Positions 27,153-34,192 of a DNA stretch of 49,235 nt are shown here, in pieces (the first letter of the stretch is position 1; each line of letters begins with the position of its first letter). The DNA is from Halomonas litopenaei. GTDB taxonomy: Bacteria > Pseudomonadota > Gammaproteobacteria > Pseudomonadales > Halomonadaceae. Below the pieces are notes generated by a model. It saw only the letters and a list, made by a program, of their open reading frames with translations. It was not told the DNA's origin and searched no databases. Both the position numbers and the translations under genes were made by a program. The stretch is taken from positions 1-49,235 of the forward strand of contig NZ_PXNS01000018.1 in the NCBI RefSeq assembly GCF_003045775.1. The letters run 5' to 3'.

Positions 27153-27389
27153 ATGGAACACCCGGATCATCCCTTCAGCGAGTTGTTTGAACAGCTGGGC
27201 CTGGCTTCCGAGCCGGAAGCCATCAAACGATTCATCGATCGCAACTCGCCGATTCCGGAGGGGGTCGAACTGCCCGATGCGGCCTGCTGGAATGAAGGAC
27301 AGTCGGAATTTCTGCGCGAAGCCATCGAGGCCGATGCCGACTGGGCCGAGGTAGTCGATCATCTGGACGCTTCACTGCGCAAACCCTAG
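27153..27389 (+). CDS. DUF2789 family small protein
   Basis: A 78-residue acidic protein. HPFSELFEQLGL, IKRFIDRNSPIPEGV and FLREAIEADADWAEVVDHLDA follow the DUF2789 pattern found in Pseudomonas and Halomonas; function is unknown. ATG 27153 follows GGAG by six bases. The stop codon TAG is formed at the boundary of the adjacent repeat element: TA is the flanking dinucleotide and G is the element's first base, so the present C-terminus may have been set by that insertion. Confidence 0.85.
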   Translation: MEHPDHPFSELFEQLGLASEPEAIKRFIDRNSPIPEGVELPDAACWNEGQSEFLREAIEADADWAEVVDHLDASLRKP

Positions 27390-27530
27390 GGCTTGTGCGA
27401 AAAGTGCCTGCGCTTGGTAATACGGCGTTAAAAATCGGGTCAAGACGCTCATTTACACCTCGTAAACTGCGCTTTCTCACCGATTTTTGCCTTGTCTAAC
27501 CATCGCTCGTCGACTTTTCGTATAAAGCCT
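27387..27530 (+). mobile_element. MITE-like element, copy A
   Basis: A non-coding element of about 144 bp with imperfect terminal inverted repeats (GGGCTTGTGCGAAAAGT at the left; ACTTTTCGTATAAAGCC at the right). A second copy lies in inverse orientation at 41695-41841 with a largely identical interior. It contains no transposase. TA at its left edge, and at both edges of copy B, suggests TA target duplication as in IS630/Tc1-mariner elements; that family link is inference. Confidence 0.75.
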
Positions 27531-27580
27531 GGGGCTCGTCTGAAAAGTAGCTGCGCTCGTCGACTCTTCGGACAAGTCCT
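27531..27580 (+). mobile_element. Internally deleted MITE-like remnant
   Basis: Immediately after copy A, GGGGCTCGTCTGAAAAGTAG and TCGACTCTTCGGACAAGTCC form a 50-bp unit holding both ends of the same element with the middle missing. Confidence 0.6.
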
Positions 27581-27589
27581 TTACAAGCT

Positions 27590-27647
27590 GCGCGAGCCGC
27601 TGATGTCGGCGGCTCGCGCCACTATCAGGCCGATGGATCGGCCCTGA
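27590..27647 (+). other. Two consecutive hairpins before the HDOD-GGDEF gene
   Basis: GCGCGAGCCGC (27590-27600) pairs perfectly with GCGGCTCGCGC (27609-27619). A second stem, GGCCGAT (27628-27634) with ATCGGCC (27637-27643), follows at once. Neither has a T-run. They lie in the likely 5' leader, 38 bases before the GTG start. Confidence 0.6.
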
Positions 27648-27684
27648 CACCAATCGCACAACGACAATCGATGGCCTTTTCGAC

Positions 27685-29190
27685 GTGACCTGTCTTCCCC
27701 CTGATATCGAAGCGCGGCTCGAGCCCGCCACGCGTCTTCCCTCTCTGCCTGCCGTGGTATCCGAGCTGCTGGTACTGGCGAGCAATCACGACGCACCGCT
27801 GACCGACTTCGCGACCCTGCTGTCCCGTGACCCGGCCCTGTGCCTGCAGCTGCTGCGGCTGGCCAACAGCCCCTACTATCGCCGCGGTTGCGATCCCGTC
27901 ATCTGCTGCGAGCACGCGGTGACACGCCTCGGTATCGATGGCACCCTCACCGCGCTTTTGGGTTTCACCCTGGTGCGCGACGCGACCCGCGGCCCCCTGG
28001 CCGACTATTGGCGACGCACCCTCGCAGCCGCGCACTTGATTCCGGCCATCGCCAAGGTGGTAAATCCCCGCCATCCGGGCGAATTGTCGACGCGCGCCCT
28101 GCTACGCGAGGTCGGGGTACTGCTGCTGTACGCATTGGACCCGAACTACTTCGAGCTGACCGCCCAGGCCGCCACCCGCGAACAGCGCCTGGCTCTGGAA
28201 CACCGGCATCTTGGCTGCGACCGCGACCAGGCGTCGAGCTGGCTGGCACGGCGCTGGCAGCTGCCCACCAACCTGTTCCTTCAGCGCCCTCTCGAGCCGG
28301 AAGGCCAGCGTCACCACGAATGGCTCGACGGCCTTTGCCTGGAGCTCGCCGACGAACTGGCCGGATGCTGTCTGGACGACGACAGCGACGCCATCCCCGC
28401 CGTGCTTCATCGTTTTCAGCAACGCATGAACATGGACGGCAATGCCCAGGCACGTCTTGTCGATGAACTCGCGAGTCGCCTGGAGACCTTGCCGGATTTT
28501 CTCGCCACCACGCTGTCGGCAGATGAGGATATCGAACGCCTGCTGGTCGCCGGCAAGCAGCGCCTGCACGGGCTGACCATGAGCCTGGCCGAGCGGTTGC
28601 ACCATCGAGAGGACCAGCTGATTTCGCTCCAACGCGACAACGAGGCGCTGGATGTGCGCGCCAGCACCGATGCCCTCACCGGTCTTGCCAATCGCTCCGC
28701 GCTGGAACGGCGCCTCGAGGAGATGCTCGAGGACGCCCATGCCCGAGACAAGCCGCTGTCGGTGCTGTTTCTCGATCTGGATCACTTCAAGCCGCTCAAC
28801 GACCGCTACGGCCACCGACTCGGCGACATCGTGCTGGTCAATGTCGCCGCTACCCTGCGTGACGCCATCCGTGAGTCGGACCTGGCGGCCCGCTACGGCG
28901 GAGAGGAGTTCGTCATCGCCCTGCGGAACACGCCGGAGCCAGGAGCTTTGCGGGTCGCGCAGCGGCTACAGCAGTGGCTTGCCGAGCAACCCATGGCCCA
29001 GGTCGACCAGCGCCCCCTTTACGTCAGCGCCTCCATCGGCATCGCCCAATGGCAGCCCGGCATGGACAGCATCGACGCAGCGTCGCTGGTGGAAAAGGCG
29101 GACCTGCAAATGTACCAGGCCAAGCAGGCCGGCCGTGCCCGCATCAGTAAAGCTGAACAACTGCAGGAGCGCGCCGGGGAAACATCCTGA
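27685..29190 (+). CDS. HDOD-GGDEF diguanylate cyclase
   Basis: A 501-residue cytosolic signalling protein. The HDOD domain covers about residues 15-215 (RLPSLPAVVSELL, SRDPALCLQLLRLANS). A helical linker with heptad-like charge (GKQRLHGLTMSLAERLHHRE, then DQLISLQ) leads to the GGDEF domain (about 330-490), with DALTGLANR, FLDLDHFKPLND and the active-site GGEEF at 405-409. The inhibitory RxxD site is intact as RESD 396-399, exactly five residues before it, so an active, product-inhibited cyclase is expected. The GTG start is uncertain; no good ribosome-binding site is visible. It lies within the same MITE-bracketed segment as a LapA-like adhesin. Confidence 0.88.
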   Translation: MTCLPPDIEARLEPATRLPSLPAVVSELLVLASNHDAPLTDFATLLSRDPALCLQLLRLANSPYYRRGCDPVICCEHAVTRLGIDGTLTALLGFTLVRDATRGPLADYWRRTLAAAHLIPAIAKVVNPRHPGELSTRALLREVGVLLLYALDPNYFELTAQAATREQRLALEHRHLGCDRDQASSWLARRWQLPTNLFLQRPLEPEGQRHHEWLDGLCLELADELAGCCLDDDSDAIPAVLHRFQQRMNMDGNAQARLVDELASRLETLPDFLATTLSADEDIERLLVAGKQRLHGLTMSLAERLHHREDQLISLQRDNEALDVRASTDALTGLANRSALERRLEEMLEDAHARDKPLSVLFLDLDHFKPLNDRYGHRLGDIVLVNVAATLRDAIRESDLAARYGGEEFVIALRNTPEPGALRVAQRLQQWLAEQPMAQVDQRPLYVSASIGIAQWQPGMDSIDAASLVEKADLQMYQAKQAGRARISKAEQLQERAGETS

Positions 29191-29254
29191 AGCAGCACTT
29201 GATCAGAACAAGATCTATGCCTGGCGTGGACGTCAGTGGACATCAAGGCACTCG

Positions 29255-29665
29255 CTAGAGACGCGCCTCGACCCGCTCCAGGATCTGGGCGCTGACCTTG
29301 GCAACCAGCGGGCGAGCCGCGCGATTGACCGCCTTGGCGACCAGCCGATTGCGGATCTGGTAGTCGACGATCAGGCTGACCGCGGTACCTTCATCGACCG
29401 CTTCGAGTTCATAGCGGCCCTGATTGCGCACACCGTCGATCGACTCCCAGGCCAGTCGGCTGGGCGGCGACTTCTCGGTTACCTGCACCTCGAAGGTCCA
29501 GTCCATGCCGACCGCGTGGACATGCCAGCGATAGCGATCGTCCCCGAGCGGCTCGATCTCGGTGATCAGATCCGAATAGTCGGCGAAATCCTCGACCTTT
29601 TCGAGCAGGGCGAAGACGCGCTCGGGAGGCGCGGGAAGCGTGGCGCTGTGTTCGATGGTGGGCAT
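29255..29665 (-). CDS. SRPBCC/START-fold family protein
   Basis: A 136-residue single-domain protein of the polyketide-cyclase/COQ10-like helix-grip fold. PAPPERVFALLEKVEDFADYSD, the central strands (WTFEVQVTEKSPPSRLAW) and the C-terminal helix (VNRAARPLVAKVSAQILERV) fit the fold, which binds hydrophobic ligands. No specific role can be assigned; a RatA or COQ10 function is not supported by position. It is convergent with the diguanylate cyclase and about 100 bases downstream of trhP on the same strand. Confidence 0.82.
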   Translation of the reverse strand: MPTIEHSATLPAPPERVFALLEKVEDFADYSDLITEIEPLGDDRYRWHVHAVGMDWTFEVQVTEKSPPSRLAWESIDGVRNQGRYELEAVDEGTAVSLIVDYQIRNRLVAKAVNRAARPLVAKVSAQILERVEARL

Positions 29666-29763
29666 GGCCAGACCGACTCCTTGCCTGAGGGATGCTCCAA
29701 GGTAAGGCTGCTACGGAGCCTAGCATCCCGGTTCCCCAGGCCCTTGTAAAGCCGTGCCTATCA

Positions 29764-31080
29764 TCAGGCTGACGGCAGGTCCCGCAGCAACAGAGCGAAC
29801 TCGAATTCATCAGGCGACAGCGCCTTCCCCGGCAGCTTGAGCCTTACCCGGTGACCATCCCCGGGCGCCACCTTCAGCGCGCTGCCGTTGCCCGCCTCCA
29901 TCGCCTCAAGGGTGAAACGACGGTTGCCGGAGGGCAGCATCAGCTCGAGGCGATCACCGACCTCGAAGCGGTTCTTGACCTCGATGTCCAGCCAATCTGG
30001 TCGCGACTGCGTCACTACCTGGCCGACGAACTGCTGGTGGACTCCCACCGAGTGCCCACGCTCGTAATTCTGGTACTCGTCGTGGACGTGGCGTCGGTAG
30101 AAGCCTTCGGTATACCCCCGGTTGGCCAGGTTTTCGAGCTCATCCATCAGCTCCATGTCGAAGGGCCTCCCGGCCACGGCGTCATCGATGGCACGACGAT
30201 AGACCTGGGCGGTACGTGCCACATAGTAGGGCGACTTGGTCCGCCCTTCGATCTTCAGCGAACTGACCCCCATCTCGGCGAGCCTCGCCACGTGCTGAAC
30301 GGCGCGCAGATCCTTTGAATTCATGATGTAGCTTCCGTGCTCGTCCTCGAACACCGGCATCAGTTCGCCAGGCCGCTGTGGGTCCTCGATCAGCGCCGAG
30401 CTCTCCTCCCGGCCCTGTGCCACGTCCTGCGCAGGGATCAGATCGCCACAGGCGTCAGTGCCGGCCGGGTGGGTCCGGTAGTTCCAGCGACAGGCGTTGG
30501 TGCAGGTGCCCTGATTGGGGTCGCGCCGGTTGAAGTAGCCCGACAGCAGACAGCGTCCGGAATAGGCGATGCACAGGGCACCGTGAACGAAGGTCTCGAT
30601 CTCCAGGGTCGGGCACTCGGCACGGATCTCGGCGATTTCCTCAAGCGACAGCTCACGCGACAGGATCACCCGAGAGATACCCTGGGACTGCCAGAAGCGA
30701 GCCGCCGCGTGATTGACCACATTGGCCTGCACCGACAGATGGATCACCTGGTCAGGCCAACGCTCTCGCACCATCATGATCAAGCCAGGGTCGGACATGA
30801 TCAGCGCATCCGGCCCCGCCTCGACGATCGGTGCCATGTCCTTAAGGTAGGTCCTGAGCTTGGCATTGTGCGGAGCGATATTGGAGGCCACGTAGAAGCG
30901 CTTGCCACGCGCCTGGGCCTCAGCGATGCCTCGGGTCAGGTTGTCGAGGCCGAAGTCATTGTTGCGTACACGCAGTGAGTAGCGCGGCTGACCGGCATAG
31001 ACCGCATCGGCGCCATAGGCGAAGGCGAAGTGCATATGCCGGTAGGTGCCGGCCGGTGACAGTAGTTCAGGGGCATTCAT
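29764..31080 (-). CDS. trhP: tRNA hydroxylation protein, peptidase U32 family (YegQ)
   Basis: A 438-residue U32 protein needed for prephenate-dependent, oxygen-independent formation of 5-hydroxyuridine at tRNA position 34. The opening ELLSPAGTYRHMHFAFAYGADAVY region and the U32 signature ETFVHGALCIAYSGRCLLSG are present, followed by further cysteines (TCTNACRW) that are probably iron-sulfur ligands. ATG 31080 gives the family N-terminus; an in-frame start 123 bases upstream adds an unrelated leader. It is divergent from queC. TrhO, the oxygen-dependent alternative, is also in this window. Confidence 0.93.
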   Translation of the reverse strand: MNAPELLSPAGTYRHMHFAFAYGADAVYAGQPRYSLRVRNNDFGLDNLTRGIAEAQARGKRFYVASNIAPHNAKLRTYLKDMAPIVEAGPDALIMSDPGLIMMVRERWPDQVIHLSVQANVVNHAAARFWQSQGISRVILSRELSLEEIAEIRAECPTLEIETFVHGALCIAYSGRCLLSGYFNRRDPNQGTCTNACRWNYRTHPAGTDACGDLIPAQDVAQGREESSALIEDPQRPGELMPVFEDEHGSYIMNSKDLRAVQHVARLAEMGVSSLKIEGRTKSPYYVARTAQVYRRAIDDAVAGRPFDMELMDELENLANRGYTEGFYRRHVHDEYQNYERGHSVGVHQQFVGQVVTQSRPDWLDIEVKNRFEVGDRLELMLPSGNRRFTLEAMEAGNGSALKVAPGDGHRVRLKLPGKALSPDEFEFALLLRDLPSA

Positions 31081-31315
31081 CCAGGCGTCTCTCTCGTGGG
31101 CCGGGCTTTGGCCAGGGTTAAGCCGGGCAGACAGCAGTAAACCGCGCAGCCTGCCACAACCGCGAGCAATGCACGTTGACAAGGAGCAAGTCGCCGGCAT
31201 CAACGCCGCACTGGTGTTGCCGTCCGGCTTTCGTTACCCTTGTCGCGCCGGACCGGACCCCGGCCGCTGGCGATCCTTGTCGCCACCCCAAATTCTCCGA
31301 ATCGAGACCCCCTTC

Positions 31316-32047
31316 ATGAGCACGACTTCCCGCTCCACCGTGGTGATCTACTCCGGTGGCATGGACTCTTTCACCGTACTTCATCGCGCCTTGCACGAAG
31401 GCCTCGAAGTTCACGCCCTGTCATTCGACTATGGCCAGCGCCACGCCCGCGAACTCGAGGTGGCCCGCCATGTCTGTCAGGAGTTGAAGATCCCTCATCA
31501 GGTCGTCGACATCACCGCCATCCATGGCTTGATCGACAACTCTGCGCTGACCGACGCCAATCGCAAGATCCCTGGCGGTGACTACGCCGAAGACAACCTC
31601 GCCGCCACGGTGGTCCCCAATCGCAACATGGTGCTGCTGTCGCTGGCCATCGCCAAGGCGGTGAATATCGGCGCCAGTCGCGTCGACTACGGCGCCCACG
31701 GCGGTGACCACGTGCTCTATCCGGATTGTCGTCCCGAGTTTGTCGAGCAGATGAATGCGGTGGCCGCCATCGCCAATTTCTCGCCGGTAGAGATCCACGC
31801 ACCCTATCTACGGTCCAGCAAGAGCGAGATCCTGGCCGACGGACTGTCCATGGGACTGAACTACCGCGACACCTGGACCTGTTACGAGGGCCGGCGCCTG
31901 GCCTGTGGCCGCTGCGGCAGCTGTCTGGAGCGGCTCGCCGCCTTCGCCGACCAGGGTGTCGAAGATCCGTTGGCCTACGCCGCCAATACCCGGCAGGAGC
32001 CGGCGATTGCACAGGCAGACCAGGGCGGAGCGCACCAGGATGTATAG
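31316..32047 (+). CDS. queC: 7-cyano-7-deazaguanine synthase
   Basis: A 243-residue ATP-dependent enzyme that converts 7-carboxy-7-deazaguanine and ammonia to preQ0 for queuosine. The PP-loop is YSGGMDSF (S13 to F19 region), with SFDYGQRHARELE after it. The C-terminal zinc site has four cysteines in the TWTCYEGRRLACGRCGSCLER region. The in-frame sequence upstream of ATG 31316 lacks family similarity. The last eight bases overlap queE, so the genes are coupled. No preQ1 riboswitch was recognised in the 235-base gap upstream. Confidence 0.95.
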   Translation: MSTTSRSTVVIYSGGMDSFTVLHRALHEGLEVHALSFDYGQRHARELEVARHVCQELKIPHQVVDITAIHGLIDNSALTDANRKIPGGDYAEDNLAATVVPNRNMVLLSLAIAKAVNIGASRVDYGAHGGDHVLYPDCRPEFVEQMNAVAAIANFSPVEIHAPYLRSSKSEILADGLSMGLNYRDTWTCYEGRRLACGRCGSCLERLAAFADQGVEDPLAYAANTRQEPAIAQADQGGAHQDV

Positions 32048-32693
32048 CGTCAAGGAAGCCTTCTATACCCTTCAGGGAGAAGGCGTACAGGCCGGCCGCG
32101 CCAGCGTCTTCTGTCGCTTTGCCGGTTGCAATCTTTGGTCGGGTCGCGAGCAGGACCGCGCCAGCGCCCAGTGTCGCTTCTGCGACACCGACTTCGTCGG
32201 CACCGATGGTCAGAACGGCGGACGCTTTGCCACCGCCGACGCCCTGGCCGAGCACATCACCCGCTTGTGGCCACACCCCCACGAGGGTGTCACGCCCTAC
32301 GTCGTGTTCACCGGTGGCGAGCCCCTGCTGCAGCTGGATGCCGCCTTGATCGACGCGGTGCACGCTGCCGGCTTCGAGATTGGCGTGGAGACCAACGGTA
32401 GTCTGGCCGCGCCGGACGGTATCGACTGGCTATGTGTCAGCCCCAAGGGCAATGCGCCGCTGGTGCAGACCCGCGGTGACGAGCTGAAGCTCGTCCATCC
32501 CCAGACCGACGCCCCGCCTGAGCGTTTCGAGGGCCTGGACTTCGACCATTTTCTGCTGCAGCCGATGGACACCTCCGGGCTGATGGCCAGCGACGCTCGC
32601 AAGGAGCCGCTCTCAGCCACGGTAGAGCACTGCATGGCGCATCCACGCTGGCGGCTGTCGCTGCAGACCCACAAGATCGCGGGGATCGACTGA
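32040..32693 (+). CDS. queE: 7-carboxy-7-deazaguanine synthase, radical SAM
   Basis: A 217-residue radical SAM enzyme that rearranges carboxy-tetrahydropterin to 7-carboxy-7-deazaguanine. The iron-sulfur ligands are C30, C45 and C48, a CX14CX2C arrangement rather than the usual CX3CX2C; this variant is a recognised QueE subclass. FYTLQGEG at the start, VVFTGGEPLLQ and IGVETNGS are family motifs. The start overlaps queC by eight bases and the stop overlaps queD by one. Confidence 0.95.
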   Translation: MYSVKEAFYTLQGEGVQAGRASVFCRFAGCNLWSGREQDRASAQCRFCDTDFVGTDGQNGGRFATADALAEHITRLWPHPHEGVTPYVVFTGGEPLLQLDAALIDAVHAAGFEIGVETNGSLAAPDGIDWLCVSPKGNAPLVQTRGDELKLVHPQTDAPPERFEGLDFDHFLLQPMDTSGLMASDARKEPLSATVEHCMAHPRWRLSLQTHKIAGID

Positions 32694-33538
32694 TGGCACT
32701 CTTTGTACGACGACTGACACATCTCGACGTATCGCTGTGGTGTCCCGATCGTGGACTGATCGGCGCGAGCTGGCTGGTCGACGTCGAACTCGATGGAGAG
32801 CTCGGTGAAGACGGCATGCTGTTCGACTTCGGCGAGGTCAAACCCTGGATCAAGGCACGTCTCGACGGCGGCGCCGATCACACCCTGCTGGTGCCTACCG
32901 AAGCTCCCGGCGTCAGCGTCAGCGAGTGTCGCGTAGGCATCTGCGTACGCACCACGACGCCCTACGCGATGGAGGTGCGCGGGCCCCGCCAAGCCTTTAC
33001 CCTGCTACCCTGGCGCAGAATCACCCCCGAGGCCATGGCCGAGCACCTGTCACGCCAGTTGATGCGCCAACCGCCCGAGCGGGTATCCAGCATCGAACTC
33101 AGCCTCGCCGATGAGTCCATCGATGGCGCCGCCTACACTTACAGCCACGGCCTTCGCCGCCACGCCGGCAACTGCCAGCGTATCGCCCACGGCCACCGCT
33201 CGCGGCTGGAAGTCGTTCAGCGCGGCGTGCGACAGCCGGAGCTCGAGCGCCGCTACGCCCGCTGGCTCGACGATACCTACCTGGTGGACGAACACGACCT
33301 GGAACAGCCCCTGGGCGACATGCTGCAGTGCGGCTACCGCTCGCCCCAGGGCCTGTTTCACCTGCGCCTGCCCCGCGAGCGCTGTCACGTCCTGCCCGGC
33401 GCCACCACGGTGGAACGCATCGCCCAGTGGCTGGCGGCGACCGTCGCCCGGGACACCGGAGAGGACACCGCGGTGCGCGCCTATGAAGGCGTCGACAAAG
33501 GCGCGACGGCAAGAAGCCCCGGCGAACGATCTCGATAA
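32693..33538 (+). CDS. queD: 6-carboxytetrahydropterin synthase, tandem-domain form
   Basis: A 281-residue protein, about twice the usual 120 residues of QueD, which makes carboxy-tetrahydropterin from dihydroneopterin triphosphate. It appears to be two T-folds. The N-terminal half has the FDFGEVK motif (44-50) and D62-H63 but no HGH. The C-terminal half has H152, C161 and HGH 166-168, the usual zinc and nucleophile residues. The catalytic set thus seems divided between halves. Its place directly after queE supports the QueD role. The stop lies in the first of several 11-bp repeats. Confidence 0.85.
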   Translation: MALFVRRLTHLDVSLWCPDRGLIGASWLVDVELDGELGEDGMLFDFGEVKPWIKARLDGGADHTLLVPTEAPGVSVSECRVGICVRTTTPYAMEVRGPRQAFTLLPWRRITPEAMAEHLSRQLMRQPPERVSSIELSLADESIDGAAYTYSHGLRRHAGNCQRIAHGHRSRLEVVQRGVRQPELERRYARWLDDTYLVDEHDLEQPLGDMLQCGYRSPQGLFHLRLPRERCHVLPGATTVERIAQWLAATVARDTGEDTAVRAYEGVDKGATARSPGERSR

Positions 33539-33573
33539 CGTCTCGATAACTTCTCGATAACTTGTCGATAGCA
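33530..33573 (+). repeat. 11-bp tandem repeat spanning the queD stop codon
   Basis: Four units: tctcgataacg, tctcgataact, tctcgataact and a degenerate tgtcgatagca. The first contains the TAA stop at 33536-33538. Confidence 0.9.
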
Positions 33574-33649
33574 TCTCGAGATCAGCAAGAATGACCGACC
33601 ACCGAGACAACCAAGCGCATTTGAAGAATGCAATGAGCCAACCAACGTC

Positions 33650-33955
33650 ATGAGCGAACTGATCGCCTCCTCCTCGCCGCACGAGGCCCACACAGCGACC
33701 GGCGAACAGGGCTGCCGCCCCGGCTGCGGCGCCTGCTGCATTGCGCCATCGATCAGCTCACCGATTCCCGGCATGCCGGCGGGCAAGCCCGCCGGCATCC
33801 GCTGCGTGCAGCTCGACAACGACAACCTGTGCCGCCTGTTCGGCCGACCCGAGCGTCCGGCGGTGTGCGAGCGCTTCGACTACGACGCCGATATCTGCGG
33901 CAGCCATCGAGACCAGGCGCTGGCCAATATTGACGAACTCGAACGCCTGACCTGA
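33650..33955 (+). CDS. YkgJ-family cysteine-cluster protein
   Basis: A 101-residue protein with CRPGCGACC near residues 22-30 and later single cysteines (GIRC, LCRLFG, VCERF, ICGSH), the pattern of the zinc- or iron-chelating YkgJ family. Function is unknown. It is 111 bases after queD on the same strand and convergent with the giant adhesin gene. Its stop is in the first unit of a 15-bp repeat. Confidence 0.85.
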   Translation: MSELIASSSPHEAHTATGEQGCRPGCGACCIAPSISSPIPGMPAGKPAGIRCVQLDNDNLCRLFGRPERPAVCERFDYDADICGSHRDQALANIDELERLT

Positions 33956-33991
33956 GTTGGGCTGACCTGAATCGGGCTGACTTACTCCGAG
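33947..33991 (+). repeat. 15-bp tandem repeat spanning the ykgJ-like stop codon
   Basis: ctgacctgagttggg, ctgacctgaatcggg and a degenerate ctgacttactccgag. The first copy contains the TGA stop at 33953-33955. Confidence 0.8.
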
Positions 33992-34109
33992 TAGCCGTCG
34001 CTCAACATCATCTACACCGGTTGTCTATGTTCAGGCAACCCTCATTACCGCGCTCCCTACTGACGCCCTCTCCACTGCCCCCTCATCAGTGATCCACCAA
34101 CAAGAAAAG

Positions 34110-34135
34110 GCCGGGCCACCCAAAGGTGGCCCGGC
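34110..34135. terminator. Terminator of giant adhesin 1
   Basis: GCCGGGCCACC and GGTGGCCCGGC form an 11-bp perfect stem with a 4-base loop, followed on the minus strand by CCTTTTCTTG. The same stem-loop ends adhesin 2. The rest of the 33956-34192 gap holds only the 15-bp repeat and no recognisable gene. Confidence 0.85.
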
Positions 34136-34192
34136 ACTCTTTATGACACTCCGGGCTGTATAAACCCCAACCCAGGTGGTGACGGCACTAAA

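Noticed and set aside
31081..31315. Possible preQ1 riboswitch before queC
   Set aside because: No preQ1-I or preQ1-II like pseudoknot sequence could be recognised in the 235-base gap.
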